24,322 bases of DNA from Paratissierella sp033809995 (GTDB taxonomy: Bacteria; Bacillota; Clostridia; Tissierellales; Tissierellaceae), in NCBI GenBank assembly GCA_033809995.1, contig JAPXKQ010000035.1:1-24322 (forward strand). The letters are read 5' to 3'. Under the pieces are notes generated by a model. The model worked only from the letters and a program-made list of their open reading frames with translations. It made no database searches and was not told the DNA's origin. The position numbers and the translations under genes are program-made. Position 1 is the first letter of the stretch. Every line of letters begins with the position of its first letter. Shown here piece by piece: positions 5,791 to 13,953 of the stretch.

Positions 5791-8421
5791 TTATTTTTGG
5801 CTATTAGGATCCTTTAATAAATTTCTGTCTGTTCTTATAGGTGATCTCCTTACAGATCCTTTAACACTACTGCCATTAAAATTACTTGAAAATTTTTCTA
5901 ATGTCTCTCTACTTTTTGCCACCTTATTAGCTTGATCTACAGGCCTTGTATTACTGTTTATCTGATTTTCTACTACAGTTGTTGTCCTTGATGTTACCGC
6001 AACTGAGCGTTGCCGGTGACTCTCTCCAGTACTTGTTTCTACTACAATAGAACTAGAGCTGGGTGTTTCTGCTGTTCTAAAATTACCACTAACATTTTCT
6101 GATGGTTGAGCTACATTTCTAGATATTTGAGTTCGTAAAACTTTCATAGCCTCTCCCTTGTCTACAAAACCTGATGTATTATAGTCCATCTTCTTCAACT
6201 CTTCTTTTCCAAACTTGGCTACATCTGTTTTAGTATGAACAATTGTTTTAGATAAATCATTATCCTCTACTGCTTCTCTAACTCTATATTGAGGACTTAA
6301 AGCAGCAGGTCCTGAATAGTATTGTTCTTTATAAAACTGTCGCTGTCCATCTGGTTTGACTATATATGTTCTCATTTTGTTTCCAGAAACTTCATCAAAG
6401 AAAAGAGTTCCTTTATCAAATCCAGTAATTGCAGGTGCAGATGAAATATTCTCCATCCTTCTCTGAGCATTTTGATATATTTTAGGTATAGATGCATCAC
6501 TAAGTCTCATTGCAAGTTGAGCATGTACACCTTTTTGTACTTCTATTGCTTTACTTCTTTCTTCAGGATCATCAATATTACTATCAGCACCCCAATACTT
6601 AGCTATTGCTTGTTGTGCCAATTCAACTTGCTGCCTTCTATCTTCTTGTAATGCACCAAGCTTAATAGCTTGATCTGCTCTTGCCGAATAAAGTTGTTGT
6701 AACTCATAATTTTGAGCACTACTCATATTTGGTGTTGACTGTAATTGTTGTATTCTAGCATCTATACCTCTTAAGTTGCCTTCAGCTAATTCAATATTTG
6801 CTCCACTAACTTTTGCTGCTTTTACTTCTGGCAAACTATTTTCTTGCATTTCTACCACTGCTAATCCTGCTGCAGATCCTGCCTTTCCTAATGTAAAACC
6901 AGTTAAATCTCCTATTTTCCCTCCAAGTATTACTCCAACTGGCATACCACCAGGAACAGTCATTCCCGCTAAGCCTCCTGCTAAAGTTCCATATGTTCTT
7001 CCTATTGTGTTTCCTATTGCTGTAGCTGTATTTCTATATGATTCTAAGTTTTGAGCTGCTGTGCTAACACCATTACCAAATGGTACAACTCGTCCTTCTA
7101 CTGGCTCTAAACTCTCAGGTCCCTTAAGTTTATCAGATGCTCCTTCACCTTTAAATACTCCTGACTTATTAGCCATAGCCATAGTAGCAGCTAAACCAAG
7201 TCCCATACTTGCAAAAGCCTTTGCCATTCTATTAGAACCATCTGATTGTACTATAATGCCCCTGATAAGATCCGATTGAGGAATTATTGAACAAAAAACT
7301 ATTATCGTCAAAAATGGATTAAAATCTGTTCCTGTATTATTAATAACAAAGCACCCTAAAGTCCAAACACATGCGTGCACTGGCATAGTTATTAAGCTTG
7401 CGACAAACTCTTGGAAGAAATTTATTCCGATTGATCTAAATCTATCCGAAGCTAGTGATAATACTGCTAAAGGTGATAAACAAGTCATGAAAAATAAATT
7501 GATAAACCTCATGCCATAATAGAAATTAAACCATATGGTAAATATTAAAACTATTAGCCACATCACTAAGTTTCCCGACTGATTGATGAGCATATTTTTT
7601 ATGGCACCAGGAATATCCTTAGCCTTATTAGCTAAATTTAAAGCCTCTGGTCTAACTTCTACACCCATACTTTGCGATAAACTATAAAATCCTTGTGCAA
7701 ACATATCTGTTACATCAAACATTAACCCTATAAAAAATGGTGTTGAGCCTATACATAGAGCGATTAATAAAAATCTACCAATATCTGATATAACCTGTGC
7801 CCTTCGACTTGGATCTCTAGCTCCTCCTAATGCTATAATTTTGAGCTGTAAAATGATCACTAAAAATGGAATACATAACGCTATCATTCCACCCATAATA
7901 CTCATTACATGTTGAGACTGAGCTTTTGTAAAAGGCCCCCAATATGGATTGTGATTAATAAATGGAGAGCCCTTATAATCTGTTGAATAATCTGATTCTG
8001 ACTTACTCTCTCTAGACCTATTAAAAAACAATTCATCAGGTGCACTTAATCCAACTAACTGTAAAATCTTCATTATTACCCACTGTAAACCTATTCCTGT
8101 CATACGTGTAATATATGGGGGTTTTTTAGGATCTATTATGTCTAAGTTGTTTTCATCACCCCCCGAAATAGGTATACCTCTTTCACCTGAATTATTTTCA
8201 GTGGAATCATCCCCATTCGAAGTATCTTCAGTTTGAGTTGTCGGGGTAGTAGTATTAGTGGTAGTCGTCGTACTAGTAGTATTAGTAGTGGTATTAGTGG
8301 TGGTATTAGTAGTAGATGTACTTACTGTATCTGTTGGATCCGCATATAAACATGGCGAGATATATGACAGCATAATAATGCTTACTAGAAAATAACATGC
8401 TATTTTTTTTGCTTTATTCAT
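5791..8421 (-). CDS. VirB6/TrbL-like polytopic channel protein
   Basis: This 876-residue protein has a signal-peptide-like start (MNKAKKIACYFLVSIIMLSY, probable cleavage after CLYA), a 50-residue Thr/Asn/Ser-rich low-complexity linker, and at least six membrane spans over about residues 165-400. A glycine-rich stretch (IGNTIGRTYGTLAGGLAG) follows, and then a long hydrophilic C-terminal half. This layout matches the large VirB6-like proteins of Gram-positive type IV secretion, which form part of the inner channel. The ATG at 8421 shares its A with the TGA of the upstream VirB4 gene (TGATG) and has AGGAGG at 7 nt. Translational coupling is likely. Family assignment rests on topology and gene order rather than on a catalytic motif. 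Confidence 0.75.
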   Translation of the reverse strand: MNKAKKIACYFLVSIIMLSYISPCLYADPTDTVSTSTTNTTTNTTTNTTSTTTTTNTTTPTTQTEDTSNGDDSTENNSGERGIPISGGDENNLDIIDPKKPPYITRMTGIGLQWVIMKILQLVGLSAPDELFFNRSRESKSESDYSTDYKGSPFINHNPYWGPFTKAQSQHVMSIMGGMIALCIPFLVIILQLKIIALGGARDPSRRAQVISDIGRFLLIALCIGSTPFFIGLMFDVTDMFAQGFYSLSQSMGVEVRPEALNLANKAKDIPGAIKNMLINQSGNLVMWLIVLIFTIWFNFYYGMRFINLFFMTCLSPLAVLSLASDRFRSIGINFFQEFVASLITMPVHACVWTLGCFVINNTGTDFNPFLTIIVFCSIIPQSDLIRGIIVQSDGSNRMAKAFASMGLGLAATMAMANKSGVFKGEGASDKLKGPESLEPVEGRVVPFGNGVSTAAQNLESYRNTATAIGNTIGRTYGTLAGGLAGMTVPGGMPVGVILGGKIGDLTGFTLGKAGSAAGLAVVEMQENSLPEVKAAKVSGANIELAEGNLRGIDARIQQLQSTPNMSSAQNYELQQLYSARADQAIKLGALQEDRRQQVELAQQAIAKYWGADSNIDDPEERSKAIEVQKGVHAQLAMRLSDASIPKIYQNAQRRMENISSAPAITGFDKGTLFFDEVSGNKMRTYIVKPDGQRQFYKEQYYSGPAALSPQYRVREAVEDNDLSKTIVHTKTDVAKFGKEELKKMDYNTSGFVDKGEAMKVLRTQISRNVAQPSENVSGNFRTAETPSSSSIVVETSTGESHRQRSVAVTSRTTTVVENQINSNTRPVDQANKVAKSRETLEKFSSNFNGSSVKGSVRRSPIRTDRNLLKDPNSQK

Positions 8422-10790
8422 CAACTCGCCTCCTGTGTCCATTCTGTATTCCTAGTTGTATTTGGATTAGTATCAATAAATGTCCATTCCTCTTCAGCTA
8501 TTTCTACATGTATTGAAACAATGTTATTAGGTGTTTTTAAAACTCCACATCCAGGTGAATTTTGTAAGTTCATTAAAACATTTCTTATTCCATCATCTAA
8601 GCTAAATACCTCGCAAATATGATTTATAGTTGCAGGAGATTGTTGCATTAATAATACCATCGGTACGTTTTGGAATATACTTCTTCCTACATCTCCGCCA
8701 AGATAGAAGTCTTGAAAGTTTTGAGAACATAATAGAACCCCTGCATTAAACTTACGTGCTTCACGGATAAGAGCCTCTAAGAAACTAGCAGCATATCCTG
8801 CAGTAGTTCTAAGCATACGCCATGCCTCATCTATATACACTATTTTTTGCTGTCTGATCGCCTTCTTTAAGAATGTCTCTCTTATGTAGTCTGTAGCAAT
8901 AAACATAGCAATCGGTAATAGTGTAGAGTTATCTCTTATATTCTTCATGTCGAAAACAACTAGCGGAGAATCTTTCAGCGAAATATCATCTTCATCCTCT
9001 CCACAATAGTAGCTTTCAATATCTGTCTGTCCATCAAAGTAAGAAATAGAACCTGGCATTTTTAAATCTTGCTCTATATCATCTTTTGTAATACATTCCA
9101 TTTCTGCACATTCATTCATAAAAGCTAAAATTTCGTCCGCATTGGGTTGTTTTTTAATCTTTTCCATACCACCAAGTACAGGTGATAAAAATAACTTAAG
9201 GTCTTTTACATCATCAGGATAAGTTTTGCTAAACAGATATGCAACAGTGAGATAAAGTTCTGTAAAAGTAGGGAAATATTTAAGCCTATTTTGGATATAT
9301 TCCTCACTTCCATCTCCCCTACTTGTAATACTATCTTCCTGATAAATGGAATCCTTATCTACTGTAATACCTTTACGATAATACATATATGCTGTGGCTT
9401 TAGAAAGCAATGCTAATTGTCTAGCTGAAATAGGTGTTTTATATAATGATATATAGATAACACCATATAAATCTGTTAATCTATTTATCTTAATAGAGAG
9501 TGGAAGTGCTTCATATTTTTCCCCTCTTTCATTTTCAAATACTTCCGGGAACATTTCAAACGGATTAATAGTAAATGGTATAGCATCATCAAAACTAATA
9601 ATTTTAGATCCAGGGATCCTATTTGCCAAACCTTTTAATTCTCCATTTGGATCAATAGCAGCAGTATGTACTCCTCTCATTCCATACATACGATTTACAA
9701 TAGCTTTAGCAGTCGCAGACTTACCTGATCCTGGTTCTCCAAAAATTCCTAAATTATAGTTATTGGCAACAGGTGGACCAGCAAATAAATCCATAAATAC
9801 TGTAGACATAGAGTGTCTATTTCTTCCGAGTGGAATGCCTCCTATATATGGAAAGTTACAGTTATTTAAGAAATTAAGTGTTTTAACACCATCTACATTC
9901 ATTGTACGATATTCGCTTTGTTCAATATCCAATAAAGAGTTTTCAAGCATCATTCCTAACTTTGCTTTTTTAGGATTTTTGTAAAAAATCCTTGTATTCA
10001 TTTCGGAAGTAGGCATTATTTTTCTAAAATACTCACTTTGTCTACCATATGCTATTCTAAGACGTGATTTTTGAGAATTAAGAGCACCCTTTGCAACGAA
10101 ATGTTTTTGTACTTTTTTAAATAACGTTAATGTGCCTTTAAGTGTAGGTCCTGAAAACTTAGCTCCTATCCATGTACGGAAAATATAGTCACTACCATTT
10201 GACATACCATCTAATAATCTATGTACATCCCGAAGTTCTGTTGCTATTTCTCTTTGTCTTTGTTCATCGAAATTCTTCTGAGCAAATTCATACATGGTAT
10301 TTAGCTGTTTTATACGATTTGTAAGCAGCCTGGCATCTTCAGAGTTTTTCCCCCTACGAATTACGATTTTCGTATCAATATCTCCACCACTATAAAGTCT
10401 TTCAAAAATTCCTGTATGTAATCTTCTAGGATATATCTCTAAGAAAGAACTTATTGAATATCTGTCTTCAGCTGTTTTTATATATGACTCATGTTCACTA
10501 AATACATCAGGGCTAATAGAATCTAATATATCAAGTGTACTTTTTTCCATTGAAGGTGTTTCAGATTTTTTAACTAAGGATTTTTTATTTTCTTTTTTCC
10601 TTCTCAGTGAAAACCACCCTGGTTTTTTCCCTTCATTTATCTTAAGACTATTTTTATCATTCGCTTTCTTTTCTTTCTTTTCTTTTTGTTTTTTCTTCTT
10701 TTCTTCCTTTTTCTCTTGATCCTTCTTTACAATATTATCAAAGTAATTATTATCGCTATACGTTTTTTGCTTCGGCTCCTTTTTCTTCAC
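8421..10790 (-). CDS. virB4: VirB4-family ATPase of the conjugative type IV secretion system
   Basis: This 789-residue ATPase powers assembly of, and transfer through, the conjugation channel. It has a strongly basic N-terminal tail (residues 1-75, many Lys/Glu), a VirB4 N-terminal region (about 100-330), Walker A GEPGSGKS (351-358), the following AIDPNGEL segment, Walker B IVYIDEAWRML (650-660), LLCSQNFQDF (686-695) and MVLLMQQSP. These are the hallmarks of the VirB4/TraC/TcpF group. The start is a GTG with AGGAGG at 8 nt. It lies between a 52-residue ORF and the VirB6-like gene, with which it overlaps. Confidence 0.92.
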   Translation of the reverse strand: MKKKEPKQKTYSDNNYFDNIVKKDQEKKEEKKKKQKEKKEKKANDKNSLKINEGKKPGWFSLRRKKENKKSLVKKSETPSMEKSTLDILDSISPDVFSEHESYIKTAEDRYSISSFLEIYPRRLHTGIFERLYSGGDIDTKIVIRRGKNSEDARLLTNRIKQLNTMYEFAQKNFDEQRQREIATELRDVHRLLDGMSNGSDYIFRTWIGAKFSGPTLKGTLTLFKKVQKHFVAKGALNSQKSRLRIAYGRQSEYFRKIMPTSEMNTRIFYKNPKKAKLGMMLENSLLDIEQSEYRTMNVDGVKTLNFLNNCNFPYIGGIPLGRNRHSMSTVFMDLFAGPPVANNYNLGIFGEPGSGKSATAKAIVNRMYGMRGVHTAAIDPNGELKGLANRIPGSKIISFDDAIPFTINPFEMFPEVFENERGEKYEALPLSIKINRLTDLYGVIYISLYKTPISARQLALLSKATAYMYYRKGITVDKDSIYQEDSITSRGDGSEEYIQNRLKYFPTFTELYLTVAYLFSKTYPDDVKDLKLFLSPVLGGMEKIKKQPNADEILAFMNECAEMECITKDDIEQDLKMPGSISYFDGQTDIESYYCGEDEDDISLKDSPLVVFDMKNIRDNSTLLPIAMFIATDYIRETFLKKAIRQQKIVYIDEAWRMLRTTAGYAASFLEALIREARKFNAGVLLCSQNFQDFYLGGDVGRSIFQNVPMVLLMQQSPATINHICEVFSLDDGIRNVLMNLQNSPGCGVLKTPNNIVSIHVEIAEEEWTFIDTNPNTTRNTEWTQEAS

Positions 10791-10828
10791 CCTTCACTCC
10801 TCCTAACTTACTATATCGTTTCTTTATT

Positions 10829-10987
10829 CTACTTACTGTGTTTTATTAATATATTTAAATTTTTATTCATTCTCATTTTTCCTGTAGCTGACCTTTCTGA
10901 TCCATTACTATTAGAATCCGATACTGTTGATAAATCAGCAAATAAAAATCTATCTAACCTTTTGCGTTTTGGTTCTATCTTCTTCAC
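10829..10987 (-). CDS. Small basic protein (52 residues) between conjugation genes
   Basis: This is a short basic, Ser/Asn-containing protein (MKKIEPKRKRLDRFLFADLS at its start) with no membrane span. The GTG at 10987 has GGGAGG at 8 nt; longer in-frame starts up to 11026 overlap the upstream intergenic region without a better site. It is placed between the VirB4-N-like gene and virB4 and is probably co-transcribed. No family is recognised. Confidence 0.5.
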   Translation of the reverse strand: MKKIEPKRKRLDRFLFADLSTVSDSNSNGSERSATGKMRMNKNLNILIKHSK

Positions 10988-11034
10988 TTTTAAAGCCTCC
11001 CGATATGTTATATATAAATAAACCATCTTAAACT

Positions 11035-12090
11035 TTATCCTTGAAGAGCTTCTATAAATTCTTCTTCACTCATAAATTCTTCTTCATTATTAAAAGTTCT
11101 ATCTTCTTCTACCGCTTCTTCCTCTAATTGTCGTCTATCTTCATAAATCTTAGCAGATTGATTTGTTTTCTTCTTATAAAATTCTTCTTCCTCTTCTATA
11201 GTTCTATTTAATCTTTTCTCAAAGTCATCTTGTAACTCTTGGATATATTTATTGTGCTTCTGATAATCTAAGCTACTTAATTCAATTTGTTGTCTCTTAT
11301 TAATATGTTTAACTTTTTCATTCATCTTGCTTATATACATATTAAAGGACTCTTGCTCGATCATATCCTTTAATGTTAATTCAGATGCTAAATTCTTGTT
11401 AAGATGTTTGTATATTACTTCTATTAATTCGAATCCAGTAAGTACTTTTGTTGTTATACCTAATTTACTTTCTAGGATCTCTACATATAGTCCCGCTCTA
11501 TCTAGTAGTTTGTCTGCTGCCATTTCTCTTATGCTTTCTTCTGTTTTTAATTCCGCTATCTGTTCTGCATAAAAAGCAACATTATAACTAAGTATAATAA
11601 AGTTCCTTCTTAGAAGCTGTCCTTCTGTCCTTTTTTCAAAAAAATCCAGTATATGATTCATCAACCTTCGTACATAATACTCTTTATTATTTTTAATAGC
11701 ACTTCGGCACCCTTCAAAATAGCTTCTTTCATCTAAAAATTCATTTGCTACATAGCCAATAATCTCCTCATCTTCATCTAATGATAAGCAAAGTTCAGCG
11801 AAGGCATGGTCTAGATTATCAAAACCCTCTTCATTTAATAAAAAGAAGTTTTTAGGACCTGTTTCAATTACGAGCATATACTCACCCTCTGCCACTTCAA
11901 CGATTGGCCCATAGACATTCTTTACTGGTATAAATTCTCTAGAACTTATTTGCCCTATTTCAGGATCTTCTTCCTCAATACCCTCTAATTCTCCTGTCTC
12001 TCTATTCATGTTCTTTATAGTTATAATTGTTACTGCCAAACCTCCTATAGTTAATGTAACAGTTAATCCTATCATTATTATAAAAATCAC
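11035..12090 (-). CDS. Membrane-anchored protein resembling the VirB4 N-terminal domain
   Basis: This 351-residue protein has one N-terminal span (about residues 4-26). Next is a region (about 50-165) that follows the pattern of the non-catalytic N-terminal domain of Gram-positive VirB4/TrsE proteins: SREFIPVKNVYGPIV, then EGEYMLVIETGPKNFFLL, then a strand with cysteine, then LLRRNFIILSYN. A long helical, strongly Glu-rich C-terminal part follows (about 250-351). There is no Walker A or B. The start is a GTG at 12090 after AAGGGGG; an ATG at 12075 is possible. It lies directly between the VirB3-like gene and virB4, so a scaffold or partner for VirB4 is plausible. The family call is tentative. 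Confidence 0.6.
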   Translation of the reverse strand: MIFIIMIGLTVTLTIGGLAVTIITIKNMNRETGELEGIEEEDPEIGQISSREFIPVKNVYGPIVEVAEGEYMLVIETGPKNFFLLNEEGFDNLDHAFAELCLSLDEDEEIIGYVANEFLDERSYFEGCRSAIKNNKEYYVRRLMNHILDFFEKRTEGQLLRRNFIILSYNVAFYAEQIAELKTEESIREMAADKLLDRAGLYVEILESKLGITTKVLTGFELIEVIYKHLNKNLASELTLKDMIEQESFNMYISKMNEKVKHINKRQQIELSSLDYQKHNKYIQELQDDFEKRLNRTIEEEEEFYKKKTNQSAKIYEDRRQLEEEAVEEDRTFNNEEEFMSEEEFIEALQG

Positions 12091-12096
12091 TTATCA

Positions 12097-12606
12097 TCAT
12101 ACCCCCTTACCTTTATTTAAATCATGCAAAAATTCATTATCTGTAATTATCAAGTCTTCATCTGTTTCTTCAGGCTCTTCTATATCTATTAATTTTCTAT
12201 CAATAAAAGTTAACCCTCGTTTCTTATACAAAAATATCCTTTGTTTTATACTATAAATGTACTTAATTATCTTAACTTGATACCTTAATTTCCCATATTT
12301 TTTATCTGTAATAAAAACATTCCTATAAACCTTATATTCAAAAAATATTAGCCATCCTATAAAACACACTACTTTTAACCATAAAGCAGCTGTATTTCCT
12401 GTTGCTGCCCCTCTTAACATTCCCTTACTTGCCTGCTCTTGCACTGGTGCTTTAAAAAATATATTGATAATCGTAGATGTAATAAAATTACAAGCTACAG
12501 CACATCCTATTCCCCCTACTAAAAAAACAAGTTGTCTGAGATCTATTTTGTCATAAAATTTCTCTCTTTTTTCTATTTGAGCAATTAAAGTTGTTTCACG
12601 TGGCAT
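12097..12606 (-). CDS. PrgI/VirB3-like conjugation protein
   Basis: This 169-residue protein begins with MPRETTLIAQIEKREKFYDK, close to the conserved opening of PrgI-family proteins, then has two membrane spans (about residues 31-52 and 78-97) and a basic cytosolic tail ending in an acidic patch. PrgI/VirB3 proteins are small inner-membrane partners of VirB4. The start at 12606 has GGAAGGAG directly upstream. A longer in-frame reading up to 12798 overlaps the previous gene and the terminator hairpin and is rejected. Confidence 0.75.
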   Translation of the reverse strand: MPRETTLIAQIEKREKFYDKIDLRQLVFLVGGIGCAVACNFITSTIINIFFKAPVQEQASKGMLRGAATGNTAALWLKVVCFIGWLIFFEYKVYRNVFITDKKYGKLRYQVKIIKYIYSIKQRIFLYKKRGLTFIDRKLIDIEEPEETDEDLIITDNEFLHDLNKGKGV

Positions 12607-12632
12607 AAAATCTCCTTCCTTATATATTATAA

Positions 12633-12665
12633 AAAGCAATAGAGCATAAGGCTTTCTATTGCTTT
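12633..12665 (-). terminator. Internal terminator between the pilin-like and VirB3-like genes
   Basis: An 11-bp perfect stem (AAAGCAATAGA with TCTATTGCTTT; 12633-12643 and 12655-12665) with an 11-base loop ends in TTTTTATAA on the minus strand. It lies inside the conjugation operon, 43 bases after the pilin-like stop and 27 bases before the VirB3-like start. It probably reduces read-through so that the upstream subunit is made in excess. Confidence 0.7.
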
Positions 12666-12707
12666 CTATATAATAACAACATAAAATTAATAGTATTTTA
12701 ATACTAT

Positions 12708-13139
12708 TTAATTGCTGAAAACTCCTTTTCCCATGGAGTAAACAATACCAATAACTAGTCCAACTGCAGCAAATAGTATTATTGAAACTATAATCCACCC
12801 AAGATTAGATAATGCTTCGCCTCTTCCTCGACCATCTTTTTTACTCGCTAAAGAAAGAGTTCTTATCATGAACAGACTGGCAAAGATTGCAATTCCTAAA
12901 CTTGCAATACCCGCTACTACTAACCATGCTTGATCTGTTACTTTATCGAACGCACTAGTTATATCACTAGCTGTTCCTTTGCCTGATTCAAAATCGCTTT
13001 TTACATCATCGCCTGCAAAAGCGTATAATTTAAATAGTATCAAGCTGAAAAACAAACTGATCTGATTCCTGATTGGTCTTATTTTATTTACAACCTTTTT
13101 TAAGAAAGGTTGTTTAGTGGGTTGTTTTATTTCTTCCAC
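12708..13139 (-). CDS. Pilin-like (VirB2/TrbC-type) small membrane protein
   Basis: This 143-residue protein has a basic N-terminus, a first hydrophobic segment ending FKLYAFAG (a possible signal-peptidase site near residue 43), a short polar region, and two further spans (about 72-93 and 112-133) separated by a basic loop (SKKDGRGRGEA). The order of genes and two-span mature form fit VirB2/TrbC-like or Maff2-like conjugation subunits. The start is a GTG with AGGAGG at 10 nt. A 9-bp inverted repeat lies in its early coding region (13091-13114). It is the first gene of the conjugation operon, after a 220-base regulatory gap, and is followed by a terminator. Confidence 0.65.
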   Translation of the reverse strand: MEEIKQPTKQPFLKKVVNKIRPIRNQISLFFSLILFKLYAFAGDDVKSDFESGKGTASDITSAFDKVTDQAWLVVAGIASLGIAIFASLFMIRTLSLASKKDGRGRGEALSNLGWIIVSIILFAAVGLVIGIVYSMGKGVFSN

Positions 13140-13161
13140 TTTTTTATTACCTCCTTAAGTT

Positions 13162-13209
13162 ATGATATAAAATTTTTATGACATAAAATTTTTATGATAT
13201 AAACATTTT
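13162..13209 (-). repeat. Three 16-bp tandem repeats in the conjugation operon leader
   Basis: On the plus strand, ATGATATAAAATTTTT (13162-13177), ATGACATAAAATTTTT (13178-13193) and ATGATATAAACATTTT (13194-13209) are arranged head to tail without gaps. The array runs from the predicted -10 box to just before the ribosome binding site of the pilin-like gene, the position expected for a multi-copy operator. Confidence 0.7.
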
Positions 13210-13233
13210 ACAAAAAACAAAATTTATTGGCAA
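13205..13233 (-). promoter_or_regulatory. Promoter of the conjugation operon
   Basis: TTGCCA (13233-13228), a 17-base spacer and TAAAAT (13210-13205) read on the minus strand, each one mismatch from consensus. The start would be near 13198, inside the third 16-bp repeat. A weaker alternative, TTGAAA with a 17-base spacer and TATTTT, lies at 13279-13251. Confidence 0.55.
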
Positions 13234-13344
13234 ACCGATTCTAGCACATAAAAATAGCCTCCTATCCCTTGATTTTCAAGGCTTTTTATTTTTGCGTGTT
13301 TTTTCGACAAAAAAAACTTTGTACATGTTATATGTAAAATAAAA

Positions 13345-13364
13345 AAAGGCACCTAAGTGCCTTT
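13345..13364 (-). terminator. Terminator of the methyltransferase-helicase operon
   Basis: An 8-bp stem (AAAGGCAC with GTGCCTTT) and a 4-base loop are followed on the minus strand by TTTTTTTATTTTA. It overlaps the last codon of the membrane protein gene ending at 13363. Confidence 0.85.
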
Positions 13365-13929
13365 AAATACTTTCAAAATGTAAAGGGAATATACCCTCTT
13401 CTTTTACATCTATAGTTATTCTAAAATAATAACCTCTTCTTGTTAATTTCTCTTCTGTTCCTGGATCAAGAAGTCCTACATTGACTTTAACCTTACCGCT
13501 AGGATCTTCTAGTGTTAATTCATGGTATTGATATCCATCTTCATTCATCAGTTTAACAAAAACAACTTGTGCTAGTATATCTACTCTACCCTGTGTTGTT
13601 TGTATTTCTTCTATAGATATATAGTTATTTTTTCCCCAAGTAACTTTATCTATATATTTAGATTGATGCCAAATTTTATTTGTTAAGTATAATCCCCATG
13701 GTGATTGATTAATTGATTCTTTAATATCTTCAATTCCATTATTATTATATTTAACATACAACTTGGGAATATTCTTATGCTTATATATCTTATCCATTAA
13801 AGCATTATATAGTTTTGAAAAGATATATATGATAGGATAAACAATCACCCATAAGTTTAATACTTGAAATACACCAACTAAAGCCATAAGAAATAAAAAC
13901 TCAAATTGTAGTATTTTAGTAATAACCAT
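13363..13929 (-). CDS. Unknown membrane-anchored protein (188 residues)
   Basis: The protein opens with a long hydrophobic region (about residues 8-36, one or two spans) and continues with a soluble, beta-rich C-terminal domain (about 95-188), including WGKNNYISIEEI, RVDILAQVVFVKL and GYYFRITIDV. No family is recognised. The start at 13929 has AGGAGG at 7 nt. Its context, AGGAGGTAGATGTATGG, looks like the double-ATG signal with two bases missing, so that only the second ATG remains in frame. It starts 25 bases after the SNF2-type gene and ends the operon. It could also be an early conjugation gene placed before the conjugation promoter. Confidence 0.6.
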   Translation of the reverse strand: MVITKILQFEFLFLMALVGVFQVLNLWVIVYPIIYIFSKLYNALMDKIYKHKNIPKLYVKYNNNGIEDIKESINQSPWGLYLTNKIWHQSKYIDKVTWGKNNYISIEEIQTTQGRVDILAQVVFVKLMNEDGYQYHELTLEDPSGKVKVNVGLLDPGTEEKLTRRGYYFRITIDVKEEGIFPLHFESI

Positions 13930-13953
13930 ACATCTACCTCCTTTTGAAAACAA

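Noticed and set aside
6776..7279. Two plus-strand ORFs rich in Pro/Ala/Ile inside the VirB6-like gene
   Set aside because: They are shadows of the glycine/alanine-rich coding sequence on the minus strand, without ribosome binding sites or recognisable domains.
10686..11021. Plus-strand 111-residue hydrophobic ORF
   Set aside because: It is antisense to the Lys-rich N-terminus of VirB4 and the small basic protein. Its Phe/Leu runs are mirror images of Lys/Glu codons, and it has no ribosome binding site.
12607..12798. N-terminal extension of the VirB3-like protein to 12798
   Set aside because: It would cross the terminator hairpin and overlap the pilin-like gene in another frame, whereas the start at 12606 has a good ribosome binding site and matches the PrgI-type opening.
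13091..13114. 9-bp inverted repeat in the early coding region of the pilin-like gene
   Set aside because: It can be explained by Lys/Phe/Leu-rich codons (KQPFLKKVVNK). There is no independent sign of a regulatory role.
13268..13295. Plus-strand terminator-like hairpin CCTTGATTTTCAAGG followed by a T-run
   Set aside because: No plus-strand gene or promoter precedes it. It may only be part of the structured leader of the conjugation operon, so it is not listed as a terminator.
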